Part shown: positions 1 to 5,492 of the stretch, in pieces
Numbering within the stretch: position 1 is the first letter of the stretch
How the letters are laid out: every line of letters begins with the position of its first letter
Origin: JAQGMJ01 sp036271855
GTDB taxonomy: Bacteria; Pseudomonadota; Gammaproteobacteria; Burkholderiales; JAEUOS01
Length of the DNA stretch: 5,492 bases
NCBI GenBank assembly: GCA_036271855.1
Contig: DATAZV010000255.1
Location: 1-5,492, forward strand
Reading direction: 5' to 3'
The notes under the pieces: model-generated
What the model was told of the DNA's origin: nothing
The model's input: only the letters and a program-made list of their open reading frames with translations
Database searches by the model: none
Translations under genes and position numbers: made by a program

Positions 1-757
1 CAAGACGGCGCAAGGCGTGCTCGCCACCATGGTGACCAACATCAAGGTGGCCGAAGATACCGACAACCTGCTGTGCCAGGACACCGGCGTTCCGATCTAC
101 AACCTGTCCATCGGCCGCGGCGTCGAGGTCGACGGCCACGCCCTCAAGGCAGCGGTGCGCAGGGGCTGCGAGCGCGCCACCCGCGAGTACCCGCTGCGTT
201 CCTCGGTGGTGCATCCGCTGACACGCAAGAACAACCACACCTCCTGCGGCGAGGAAGTGCCGGTGATCCACATCGATTTCAGCGATGCCTCCGAGACGCT
301 GGAAATCCAGATGATTCCCAAGGGCAGCGGCTCGGAGAACAATTCCTTCCTGAAGATGGCGATTCCCGCCGAGGGCATGGATGCGATCAAGACCTTTGTC
401 ATCGATTGCGTGCTGGCCGCCGGCGGCAAGACCTGCCCGCCGACCATCGTCGGCGTCGGCGTCGGCGGCACTTCTGACCTGTGTGTGCTGCTGGCCAAGC
501 GTGCCGCCACCCGGCCGCTGGGCAGCAAGTGTGCCGACCCAGAGGGCGCCAAACTCGAAGAACAGTTGTCGCAGGCCGTGAACCAGTTGGGCGTCGGCCC
601 GCAGGGCCTGGGCGGCGACTCCACCTCTTTCGCCGTACACATTGAACTGGCGCATACCCACATCACGATGAACCCGGTGGCGGTGAACATGCAATGCCAC
701 TCGGCGCGCCGCGCCACCGCGACTTTCACGCCGGCCGGCGTGACTTACGGGTTCTAG
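1..757 (+). CDS. Class I fumarate hydratase / tartrate dehydratase-type hydro-lyase, alpha subunit (5' partial)
   Basis: This is the iron-sulfur half of a two-subunit hydro-lyase, which with the beta subunit adds or removes water across a dicarboxylate double bond in the cytoplasm (fumarate/malate or tartrate/oxaloacetate in characterised relatives). The frame is open from base 2, so the gene starts left of the window. The GTG at base 17 is not a convincing start, because relatives carry several tens more residues before the first cluster cysteine. Seen directly: a CQDTG motif (Cys codon 74-76), KGSGSEN near 320-342, a TCPP motif (Cys 434-436) followed by GVGVGGTSD, and NMQC near the C-terminus (Cys 695-697). 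Three Cys at this spacing match the three ligands of the [4Fe-4S] cluster in class I fumarases, whose fourth iron is left free for substrate. The AHTHITMNPVAVN stretch before the last Cys is also family-typical. The stop at 755-757 lies 8 bases before the beta gene. Family assignment is firm. The substrate (fumarate, mesaconate, tartrate or other) is not determined. Confidence 0.93.
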   Translation, partial: KTAQGVLATMVTNIKVAEDTDNLLCQDTGVPIYNLSIGRGVEVDGHALKAAVRRGCERATREYPLRSSVVHPLTRKNNHTSCGEEVPVIHIDFSDASETLEIQMIPKGSGSENNSFLKMAIPAEGMDAIKTFVIDCVLAAGGKTCPPTIVGVGVGGTSDLCVLLAKRAATRPLGSKCADPEGAKLEEQLSQAVNQLGVGPQGLGGDSTSFAVHIELAHTHITMNPVAVNMQCHSARRATATFTPAGVTYGF

Positions 758-761
758 GAGG
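756..761 (+). promoter_or_regulatory. Shine-Dalgarno site for the beta subunit, overlapping the alpha stop codon
   Basis: A perfect AGGAGG begins inside the TAG stop of the alpha gene and lies four bases before the ATG at 766. It decides the beta start at 766. An in-frame ATG at 694, inside the alpha gene, has no such site and would add 24 residues unrelated to the family. The arrangement suggests that ribosomes finishing alpha re-initiate on beta, which would keep the two subunits in balance (inference). Confidence 0.8.
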
Positions 762-765
762 CGTA

Positions 766-1380
766 ATGGCCCATCACATACTGCATATGCCGGTCACCGA
801 AGAACAGGTGCGCGCACTGCGCATCAACGACACGGTGACACTGGAAGACACGCTCTTCGGCATCCGCGATGCCACCCTGATCCACATGTTCGACCGCAAG
901 CGCCCGACCCGCTTCGATCTGAAAGGCCATGCGGTAATCCATACCGCGCCCAATGTGAAAAAGGTGGACAAGAGTGCCGAATTTCCGGCCGGCTACGCGC
1001 CGATCTGCATCGGCACCACCACCTCCGACCGGATGGAGCGCTTCACCCGCGACCTGATGACCCAGTACGGCGTGCGTATCATCGTCGGCAAGGGCGGCAT
1101 GCGCGAAGGCACGCAGCAAGCCTTCGCCGACATCGGCGGTGCCTATCTGGCCATCATCGGCGGCACCGCTGCGCTGGAGACCACCTGGATCGAGCAGATC
1201 GAGGATGTCGATCTCGACGACCTCAACCCGGAATCGCTGTGGCGCTTCCGCATTCGCCATTTCGGCCCCTTGCTGGTGGCAATGGACAGCCACGGCGGCA
1301 GCCTGTATGACGTGGTGCGCGACGACGCGCAGGCCAAACGCGCGCAGGTGCTGGCCGGGCTCGGAGTCAAAACAGCATGA
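766..1380 (+). CDS. Class I fumarate hydratase / tartrate dehydratase-type hydro-lyase, beta subunit
   Basis: 204 residues, the usual size for the separate beta subunit, which is the swivelling C-terminal domain of single-chain class I fumarases. It completes the substrate pocket over the iron-sulfur cluster held by alpha. Visible marks are GTTTSDRM (residues 83-90, corresponding to the family GPTTSxRM motif), IIVGKGGM (105-112, with the conserved substrate-contacting Lys region), YLAIIGGTAAL (127-137) and the C-terminal block PESLWRF...FGPLLVAMDSHG (155-177). Some positions differ from what I remember of E. coli FumA/FumB: the YYAGPT segment reads VIHTAPN here (57-63), and GPTT is GTTT. This could reflect a different substrate. 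The start is set by the AGGAGG at 756-761. The last codons overlap the ATG of the flavoprotein gene by four bases. The alpha-beta pairing and family are well supported. The exact substrate is open. Confidence 0.92.
   Translation: MAHHILHMPVTEEQVRALRINDTVTLEDTLFGIRDATLIHMFDRKRPTRFDLKGHAVIHTAPNVKKVDKSAEFPAGYAPICIGTTTSDRMERFTRDLMTQYGVRIIVGKGGMREGTQQAFADIGGAYLAIIGGTAALETTWIEQIEDVDLDDLNPESLWRFRIRHFGPLLVAMDSHGGSLYDVVRDDAQAKRAQVLAGLGVKTA
1377..1380 (+). other. ATGA stop/start overlap (translational coupling)
   Basis: The TGA of the beta subunit (1378-1380) shares bases with the ATG of the flavoprotein (1377-1379). A weak GGAG lies at 1363-1366, ten bases upstream. Such four-base overlaps are typical of translationally coupled genes in one transcript, so the flavoprotein is very likely co-expressed with the hydro-lyase. 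Confidence 0.85.
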
Positions 1381-3116
1381 GTGCAGCCCCGCAAGCAATC
1401 GCCCGCCTTTCCACCGACCTGCTGATCCTGGGCTCCGGCGGTGCCGGCTTGTTCGCCGCGCTGCACGCGCACCAGGCCGACCCCGAATTGCACATCACCG
1501 TCGCGGTGAAAGGGCTGCTGGGAAAGTGCGGCTGCACCCGCATGGTCCAGGGCGGCTACAACGTCGCGCTGGCCGAGGGCGATTCGGTCGAGCGCCATTT
1601 CATGGACACCATCGAGGGCAGCAAGTGGCTGGCGAACCAGGACCTGGCCTGGACCCTGGTTGAAAAGGCGGTCGAGCGCATCCATGAACTGGAAAACGAG
1701 CTGGGCTGCTTTTTCGACCGCAATCCCGACGGCACCGTGCACCAGAAGGCCTTCGCCGGCCAGACTTTCGACCGCACCGTGCACAAGGGCGACCTGACCG
1801 GTATCGAGATCATTAACCGCCTGGCCGAGCAGGTGTGGGCGCGCGGCATCAATCGCCTGGAAGAACATCGCGCCATCGAGCTGGTCAAGACGCCGGACGG
1901 CAGCGCCCTTGCCGGCGTACTGATGATCGACATGCGCATCGGCGGCTATGTGTTCGTGCAGGCCAAAGCGGTGCTGCTGGCCACCGGCGGCGGCCCGACC
2001 ATGTACAAATACCACACACCCTCTGGCGACAAGAGTTGCGATGGCCTGGCGATGGCCTTGCGCGCCGGCCTGCCCTTGCGCGACATGGAGATGGTGCAGT
2101 TCCATCCCACCGGCCTGCTCGCCGGCACCGGCACGCGGATGACCGGCACGGTGATCGAGGAAGGCTTGCGCGGCTCTGGCGGCTACCTGCTGAACGGCAA
2201 CAAAGAGCGCTTCATGCACAACTACGACGCCAAGCTGGAGCGCGCCACCCGCGACGTCGTCTCGCGCTCGATCGACGCCGAGATGCGCGCCGGCCGCACT
2301 TCGCCCAACGGCGGCGTGTATATCCAGATGCATCACCTGGGACCGGAGCGGGTGCGCAAGGAGTTCAAGGGCATGGTGGAACGCTGTGCCGACTGCGGCT
2401 TCGACCTGGCCGGCGGCCTGGTCGAAGTGGTGCCTACCGCACACTACATGATGGGCGGCGTAGTGTTCAACATCGATTGCCAGACCCCGCTCACCGCCCT
2501 GTTCGCCGCCGGCGAAGACACCGGCGGCGTGCACGGCGCCAATCGCCTGGGCGGCAACGGCGTGGCGAACTCGACCGTGTTCGGCGGCATCGCCGGCGAC
2601 AGCATGGCGGGCTGGATCGCGCGCGAGGGCGTGATGCGCGAGGCCGACGAAGCCGCCATCGCCGCCTCGATTGCCGTACACGAAGCGCCCTTCGGCAAGC
2701 CGGCCGGCGACATCAACGCCGTGCGCGAGGCGCTGTACGACCTGATGTGGGACGAGGTCGGCATCTCGCGCACCGCCGAGAGCCTGCGCCGCGGCCTCGC
2801 GCGCCTGGCCGAACTGCGCACACAACTCAACGCCATCGGCGTGGCCGACGGCGACCGCGCCTACAACCTCACCTGGCACGACTGGCTCAATCTTTCCAAC
2901 CTGATCCGCGTCAGCCAGGTGATCACCACATCCGCCCTGGCGCGGGAGGACTCGCGCGGCGCGCATTTCCGCGCCGACTTTCCCGCCACCGGCGACCTGC
3001 CCAGTTCCACCTATACCGTGGTGCGCATGCAGGGGGACGACATCGCTCTGACGCGCGAGCCGGTGCACTTCACCCGCGTGCGCCCCGGCGAAAGCCTGCT
3101 CAAGGCCGCCGCCTAG
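1377..3116 (+). CDS. FAD-dependent fumarate reductase / succinate dehydrogenase / L-aspartate oxidase-family flavoprotein
   Basis: 579 residues, close to SdhA length (about 590). The fold order is an N-terminal FAD Rossmann motif GSGGAG (19-24), a capping/catalytic domain, a second FAD segment ending in GANRLGGNG (387-395), and a C-terminal helical domain containing ESRGAH. Dicarboxylate-handling residues are present: H243 in QFHPTG, E262 and R265 in EEGLRG, R292 in TRDVVSR (the proton-delivering Arg of fumarate reductases), H356 in HYMMGG and R390. It should therefore oxidise a succinate-like compound or reduce a fumarate-like one. L-aspartate oxidation is a possible alternative. The SdhA/FrdA SHT motif, whose His binds FAD covalently, reads GCT here (C53), so FAD is probably non-covalent. 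A CxxC (C337, C340) is also present. There is no signal peptide, and no FrdB-like or membrane subunit follows, so the electron partner is unknown. The ATG overlaps the previous gene. The family is certain. A name such as nadB or frdA would be unsupported. Confidence 0.9.
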   Translation: MSAAPQAIARLSTDLLILGSGGAGLFAALHAHQADPELHITVAVKGLLGKCGCTRMVQGGYNVALAEGDSVERHFMDTIEGSKWLANQDLAWTLVEKAVERIHELENELGCFFDRNPDGTVHQKAFAGQTFDRTVHKGDLTGIEIINRLAEQVWARGINRLEEHRAIELVKTPDGSALAGVLMIDMRIGGYVFVQAKAVLLATGGGPTMYKYHTPSGDKSCDGLAMALRAGLPLRDMEMVQFHPTGLLAGTGTRMTGTVIEEGLRGSGGYLLNGNKERFMHNYDAKLERATRDVVSRSIDAEMRAGRTSPNGGVYIQMHHLGPERVRKEFKGMVERCADCGFDLAGGLVEVVPTAHYMMGGVVFNIDCQTPLTALFAAGEDTGGVHGANRLGGNGVANSTVFGGIAGDSMAGWIAREGVMREADEAAIAASIAVHEAPFGKPAGDINAVREALYDLMWDEVGISRTAESLRRGLARLAELRTQLNAIGVADGDRAYNLTWHDWLNLSNLIRVSQVITTSALAREDSRGAHFRADFPATGDLPSSTYTVVRMQGDDIALTREPVHFTRVRPGESLLKAAA

Positions 3117-3134
3117 TCCCGCCTACGTCACGCC

Positions 3135-3140
3135 AGAGGA
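3135..3140 (+). promoter_or_regulatory. Ribosome binding site for the ThDP enzyme gene
   Basis: AGAGGA lies seven bases before the ATG at 3148, in the 31-base gap after the flavoprotein stop (3114-3116). It supports that start. The gap holds no recognisable promoter or terminator, so gene 4 most likely continues the same transcript. Confidence 0.65.
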
Positions 3141-3147
3141 ACCCACC

Positions 3148-4773
3148 ATGACCGCCAATCGCGGCGCCGACCTGCTGGCCCGTTCGCTCAAGGCTGCCGG
3201 GGTCAAGCGCATCTTCACCCTCTCAGGCAACCACATCATGCCGGTGTTCGACGCGGCGCTGACGGCCGGCATCGAGCTTTTGCACGTGCGCCACGAGGCT
3301 GCGGCGGTGCACATGGCCGACGCCTATGCGCGCCTGACCGGCGAGCCCGGCATTGCCATGGTGACCGGCGGTCCGGGTCACGCCAATGCCGTGGGTGCGC
3401 TCTATACCGCGCAAATGTCCGAGTCGCCGGTGGTGCTGCTCTCCGGCCACGCGCCGAACAACCAGGCCGGCATGGGTGCCTTCCAGGAAATGCGCCAGGC
3501 GGAAATGACCCTGCCGGTGGTCAAGGCGGCGTGGACTTCGGCCAGCGCGGACAGCGTGGGCGAGGACGTCGCGCGCGCCATCGCCAGTGCGCTGAGCGGG
3601 CGCCCCGGCCCCACCCACTTGAGCCTGCCCACCGATGCGCTGGAAGACACGGCCAGTGCCGCCCCTCCCGCCGCCGCCGCTTTCGCGCCGCATCCCTTGC
3701 CGCTCTCCAGCGGCGACGCACAAAGCGTGATGCAACGCCTGCGCCGCGCGCACCGCCCACTGGTTCTCGCCGGCCCCGCCATGCTCACCCGCAACGGCCG
3801 TGCGCGCCTCGCCCAGCTGGAGGAGGCCAGCGGCATTCCGGTGGTCGGCATGGAGAGCCCGCGCGGGGTTAGCGACCCCAGCCTGGGCGCTTTTGCGCAA
3901 ATGCTGGCCAGCGCCGATTGCGTGCTGCTGCTGGGCAAGCGCCTGGACTTCACTCTCAAGTTCGGCCAGGCACCGGCCTTCGACTCCATCTGCGAATTCC
4001 TGCAAATCGATGCCGAAGCGGCTGAATTCCAGCGCAGCCGCAACGCACTCGGTGCGCGCCTGGGCGCTTGCATCACGGCGGACGCCGTCAGCGCCCTGAG
4101 CTCCCTCACCCAGGCAGCGCAGGCCGGCACGATACCGGCCGGCACCTGGCGCAACGATGTGAACGCCGCCATTCGCTACCGGCCACCGGCGTGGGACAGC
4201 GCCAAGTCGAATGAAGCGGGCAAGCTGCACCCGGTACAAGCCTGTCGTCCGCTACAGGCCTTGCTGGACGCCCACCCCGACGCGGTGCTGATTTCCGACG
4301 GCGGCGAATTCGGCCAGTGGGCGCAGGCCTGCCTCTCCGCGCCCAACCGCGTGATCAACGGCCCCGCCGGCGCCATCGGCAGCGCCCTGCCCTTCGCCCT
4401 GGGCGCCCGCGTGGCCCTGCCGGAGGCGCCCATCGTCGCCCTGATGGGCGACGGCACCTTTGGCTTTCACACCACCGAGATGGATACTGCGGTGCGCTAC
4501 AAGCTGCCGTTTGTCGCCGTCATCGGCAACGACGCGCGCTGGAACGCCGAATACCAGATCCAGCTCAAGGCCTACGGCCCGGAGCGCCTGGTCGGCTGTG
4601 AGTTGCTGCCGACGCGCTACGACCTGGTCGCCGCGGCCTTCGGCGCCTACGGCGAGCAGGTAAACGCGGCCGAGGCACTGCCCGCCGCCGCCGCGCGCGC
4701 CCAGGCCTCGCGCCTGCCTGCCTTGCTCAACGTCGCCATCGAAGGCGTGCCGGCGCCGATGGTCAAACGCTGA
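3148..4773 (+). CDS. Thiamine diphosphate-dependent enzyme, acetolactate synthase-like superfamily (benzaldehyde lyase / 2-hydroxyacyl-CoA lyase-like)
   Basis: 541 residues with the standard three-domain plan. The N-terminal Pyr domain (about 1-170) has the cofactor-activating Glu E50 in RHEAAA, a GGPGHANA segment (74-81) and FQEMRQ (112-117). The central domain (about 190-320) has ADCVLLLGKRLDF. The C-terminal PP domain (about 350-535) has the ThDP/Mg motif GDG (434-436) closing with ND (461-462). From memory, H29, E50 and Q113 fall at the same positions as active-site residues of Pseudomonas benzaldehyde lyase, and the stretch after the ND motif (NAEYQIQL...YGPERLVG) also resembles that enzyme. 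Position 28 is Asn where benzaldehyde lyase has Ala. The likely chemistry is cleavage or ligation of a 2-hydroxy-ketone/acyloin, or decarboxylation of a 2-oxo acid, in the cytoplasm. It is the last gene of the + strand operon, and no small regulatory subunit of the acetolactate synthase type follows, which argues against a role in branched-chain amino acid synthesis. The superfamily is certain and the reaction unknown. Confidence 0.9.
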   Translation: MTANRGADLLARSLKAAGVKRIFTLSGNHIMPVFDAALTAGIELLHVRHEAAAVHMADAYARLTGEPGIAMVTGGPGHANAVGALYTAQMSESPVVLLSGHAPNNQAGMGAFQEMRQAEMTLPVVKAAWTSASADSVGEDVARAIASALSGRPGPTHLSLPTDALEDTASAAPPAAAAFAPHPLPLSSGDAQSVMQRLRRAHRPLVLAGPAMLTRNGRARLAQLEEASGIPVVGMESPRGVSDPSLGAFAQMLASADCVLLLGKRLDFTLKFGQAPAFDSICEFLQIDAEAAEFQRSRNALGARLGACITADAVSALSSLTQAAQAGTIPAGTWRNDVNAAIRYRPPAWDSAKSNEAGKLHPVQACRPLQALLDAHPDAVLISDGGEFGQWAQACLSAPNRVINGPAGAIGSALPFALGARVALPEAPIVALMGDGTFGFHTTEMDTAVRYKLPFVAVIGNDARWNAEYQIQLKAYGPERLVGCELLPTRYDLVAAAFGAYGEQVNAAEALPAAAARAQASRLPALLNVAIEGVPAPMVKR

Positions 4774-4792
4774 TTCCTGCCTTGTCCCGCGC
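4774..4792. other. Convergent intergenic gap (19 bases) without clear terminator
   Basis: The gap separates the stop of the ThDP gene (4771-4773, + strand) from the stop of the binding-protein gene (4793-4795, - strand). A short GC stem (CGCTC 4790-4794 with GAGCG 4803-4807, eight-base loop) lies at its right edge and inside the binding-protein gene. It has no T-run on either strand, so I do not call it an intrinsic terminator. Confidence 0.5.
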
Positions 4793-5492
4793 TCAGCTGC
4801 CGGAGCGTTCGTGGATGTTGGCGAAGAACATGTCGCGCCAGGAAGCCGGGCGCACCTTGATGGCGCCGGTGCGCGCCATGAAGTTCGAATAGCGCCAGAC
4901 ATTTTTCGGCGTCAGGGTGTACTCGATGTAGGGGTCGCTGAGGAAGTCGGTGAGCTCCTTGACCGTGGTCTTTTCACCCGAGACGCGGATATATAGCGCC
5001 GCCACCGCATCGTGATCGGAGTGGATGAAATTGGTCGCCTCCTCCAGCGCCTTGATGAAGGAGGCCAGCAGCTTCGGGTTTTCGGTGGCGAATTTGCTCG
5101 AAGCCCACAGCACGTTGAATGACGAGACGCCGTTGAGCACGTCGTACGACGTGGTGACGGTGTGGATGCCGGCATTCTTCAGCTGCTGGTACTGGAAGGG
5201 CGGCGAGGTGAAGTGCGCGGTGATTTCGCTGTTGTCCTTGTCCAGCATCTTATTGCTGGCGTCGGGGTGGGACATGGTGACCGTGATCGGGTCGAGCTTG
5301 GCCCAGTTGGCCTCGCCGAAGGCAGCGACGGCCGCCATCTGCAGGGTCACCGCCTGGATCGAGGTCTTCGCCGCCGGCATGGCGATCCTGTCCTTGTCGG
5401 TGAAATCGGCGATGGTCTTGATCGCCGGGTTCTTGGTGTTGAGGTACAGCGGCATGGTGTTGAGCGCCGCGATGCCCTTGTAGTTCTGCTTG
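4793..5492 (-). CDS. NitT/TauT-family ABC transporter substrate-binding protein (5' partial, C-terminal part visible)
   Basis: The - strand frame is open from the right edge to a TGA at 4793-4795, giving 232 visible residues. An internal ATG at 5453-5455 is not the start: the frame continues upstream with family-like residues (KGIAALNT), and members are usually about 320-350 residues with a signal peptide, so roughly 100 residues are missing. Seen directly: a PLYLNTKNPAIKTIADF stretch followed by DKDRIAMPA, then MSHPDA, an ITAHFTSPPFQYQQL segment, and a C-terminal helical part with FIKALEEA and WRYSNFMARTG. These are the marks of periplasmic binding proteins of nitrate/sulfonate/taurine/aromatic-acid-type importers (type 2 periplasmic fold, SsuA/TauA/THI5-like). 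It would capture an organic anion in the periplasm and hand it to an ABC permease and ATPase, which are probably encoded further right. It is convergent with the enzyme operon, so it is transcribed separately. The ligand cannot be deduced. A link to the operon's substrate is an inference from proximity only. Confidence 0.9.
   Translation of the reverse strand, partial: KQNYKGIAALNTMPLYLNTKNPAIKTIADFTDKDRIAMPAAKTSIQAVTLQMAAVAAFGEANWAKLDPITVTMSHPDASNKMLDKDNSEITAHFTSPPFQYQQLKNAGIHTVTTSYDVLNGVSSFNVLWASSKFATENPKLLASFIKALEEATNFIHSDHDAVAALYIRVSGEKTTVKELTDFLSDPYIEYTLTPKNVWRYSNFMARTGAIKVRPASWRDMFFANIHERSGS

Noticed and set aside
17..19. GTG at 17 as the true start of the alpha subunit
   Set aside because: The frame is open to the left edge, and homologues have a longer N-terminal helical region before the CQDTG motif, so the gene is cut by the window.
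449..468. Three tandem GTCGGC units, a possible short repeat
   Set aside because: They encode the conserved Gly/Val-rich GVGVGG loop of the hydro-lyase, and the repetition follows from the protein sequence and codon bias.
694..768. An earlier in-frame ATG (694) as start of the beta subunit
   Set aside because: It would overlap the conserved C-terminus of the alpha subunit and lacks a Shine-Dalgarno. The ATG at 766 has a perfect AGGAGG and gives the family's usual length.
1143..3068. A 641-codon open frame on the - strand opposite the flavoprotein gene
   Set aside because: It is antisense to a gene with unmistakable conserved motifs. Its product is rich in His, Ala, Gly and Arg with no recognisable domain, as expected from GC-rich codon bias, which removes stops on the opposite strand.
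1835..3151. A 438-codon + strand frame overlapping the flavoprotein gene in another register
   Set aside because: Its product is Arg-rich and low-complexity with no motifs, and the overlapping frame carries the conserved SdhA-type residues. It is a GC-driven shadow.
3223..4239. A 338-codon - strand frame opposite the ThDP enzyme
   Set aside because: It has no recognisable motif or ribosome site and lies antisense to clear E50- and central-domain-coding sequence of the ThDP enzyme.
4790..4807. Small inverted repeat CGCTC...GAGCG as a terminator
   Set aside because: It has only five base pairs and an eight-base loop, lacks a T-run on either strand, and mostly lies inside the binding-protein coding region.
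5453..5455. ATG (- strand) as start of the binding protein
   Set aside because: The frame continues upstream to the window edge with family-typical residues, and starting here would remove the signal peptide and much of the first domain.

Overview
The window is GC-rich, densely coding DNA with strong G/C preference at third codon positions and long spurious open frames on both strands. Gene density, protein style and the presence of a NitT/TauT-type solute-binding protein suggest a free-living proteobacterium. I would guess a betaproteobacterium (Burkholderiales-like), but that rests on resemblance from memory and not on a search.

Layout, left to right. Four genes lie on the + strand and look like one operon. 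(1) Bases 1-757 hold the 3' part of the alpha subunit of a two-subunit class I (iron-sulfur) fumarate hydratase / tartrate dehydratase-type hydro-lyase. (2) Bases 766-1380 hold its beta subunit, with an AGGAGG ribosome site overlapping the alpha stop. (3) Bases 1377-3116 hold a flavoprotein of the fumarate reductase / succinate dehydrogenase / L-aspartate oxidase family, joined to the beta gene by an ATGA overlap. (4) Bases 3148-4773 hold a thiamine-diphosphate (ThDP) enzyme of the acetolactate synthase-like superfamily that most resembles benzaldehyde lyase and 2-hydroxyacyl-CoA lyase. A fifth gene on the - strand (4793 to the right edge) converges on the operon. It encodes the C-terminal two thirds of a periplasmic substrate-binding protein of a NitT/TauT-type ABC importer. 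The stop codons of genes 4 and 5 are 19 bases apart, and no terminator hairpin with a T-run is visible between them.

How they may work together (inference). The flavoprotein could interconvert a succinate-type and a fumarate-type dicarboxylate, the hydro-lyase could add or remove water across the double bond, and the ThDP enzyme could cleave or decarboxylate the resulting 2-hydroxy or 2-oxo compound. The binding protein could deliver the starting organic anion. The flavoprotein has the full set of dicarboxylate-binding residues, but it has Cys where respiratory SdhA/FrdA carry the His that binds FAD covalently, and no iron-sulfur or membrane partner follows it. This set is not the ordinary TCA-cycle arrangement. 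It looks like a dedicated catabolic module for an unidentified small dicarboxylate or related acid. The substrate cannot be read from the sequence.

No RNA genes, CRISPR arrays, insertion sequences or significant repeats were seen. There is no gene-free stretch longer than about 35 bases. The operon promoter and the promoter of the binding-protein gene both lie outside the window.
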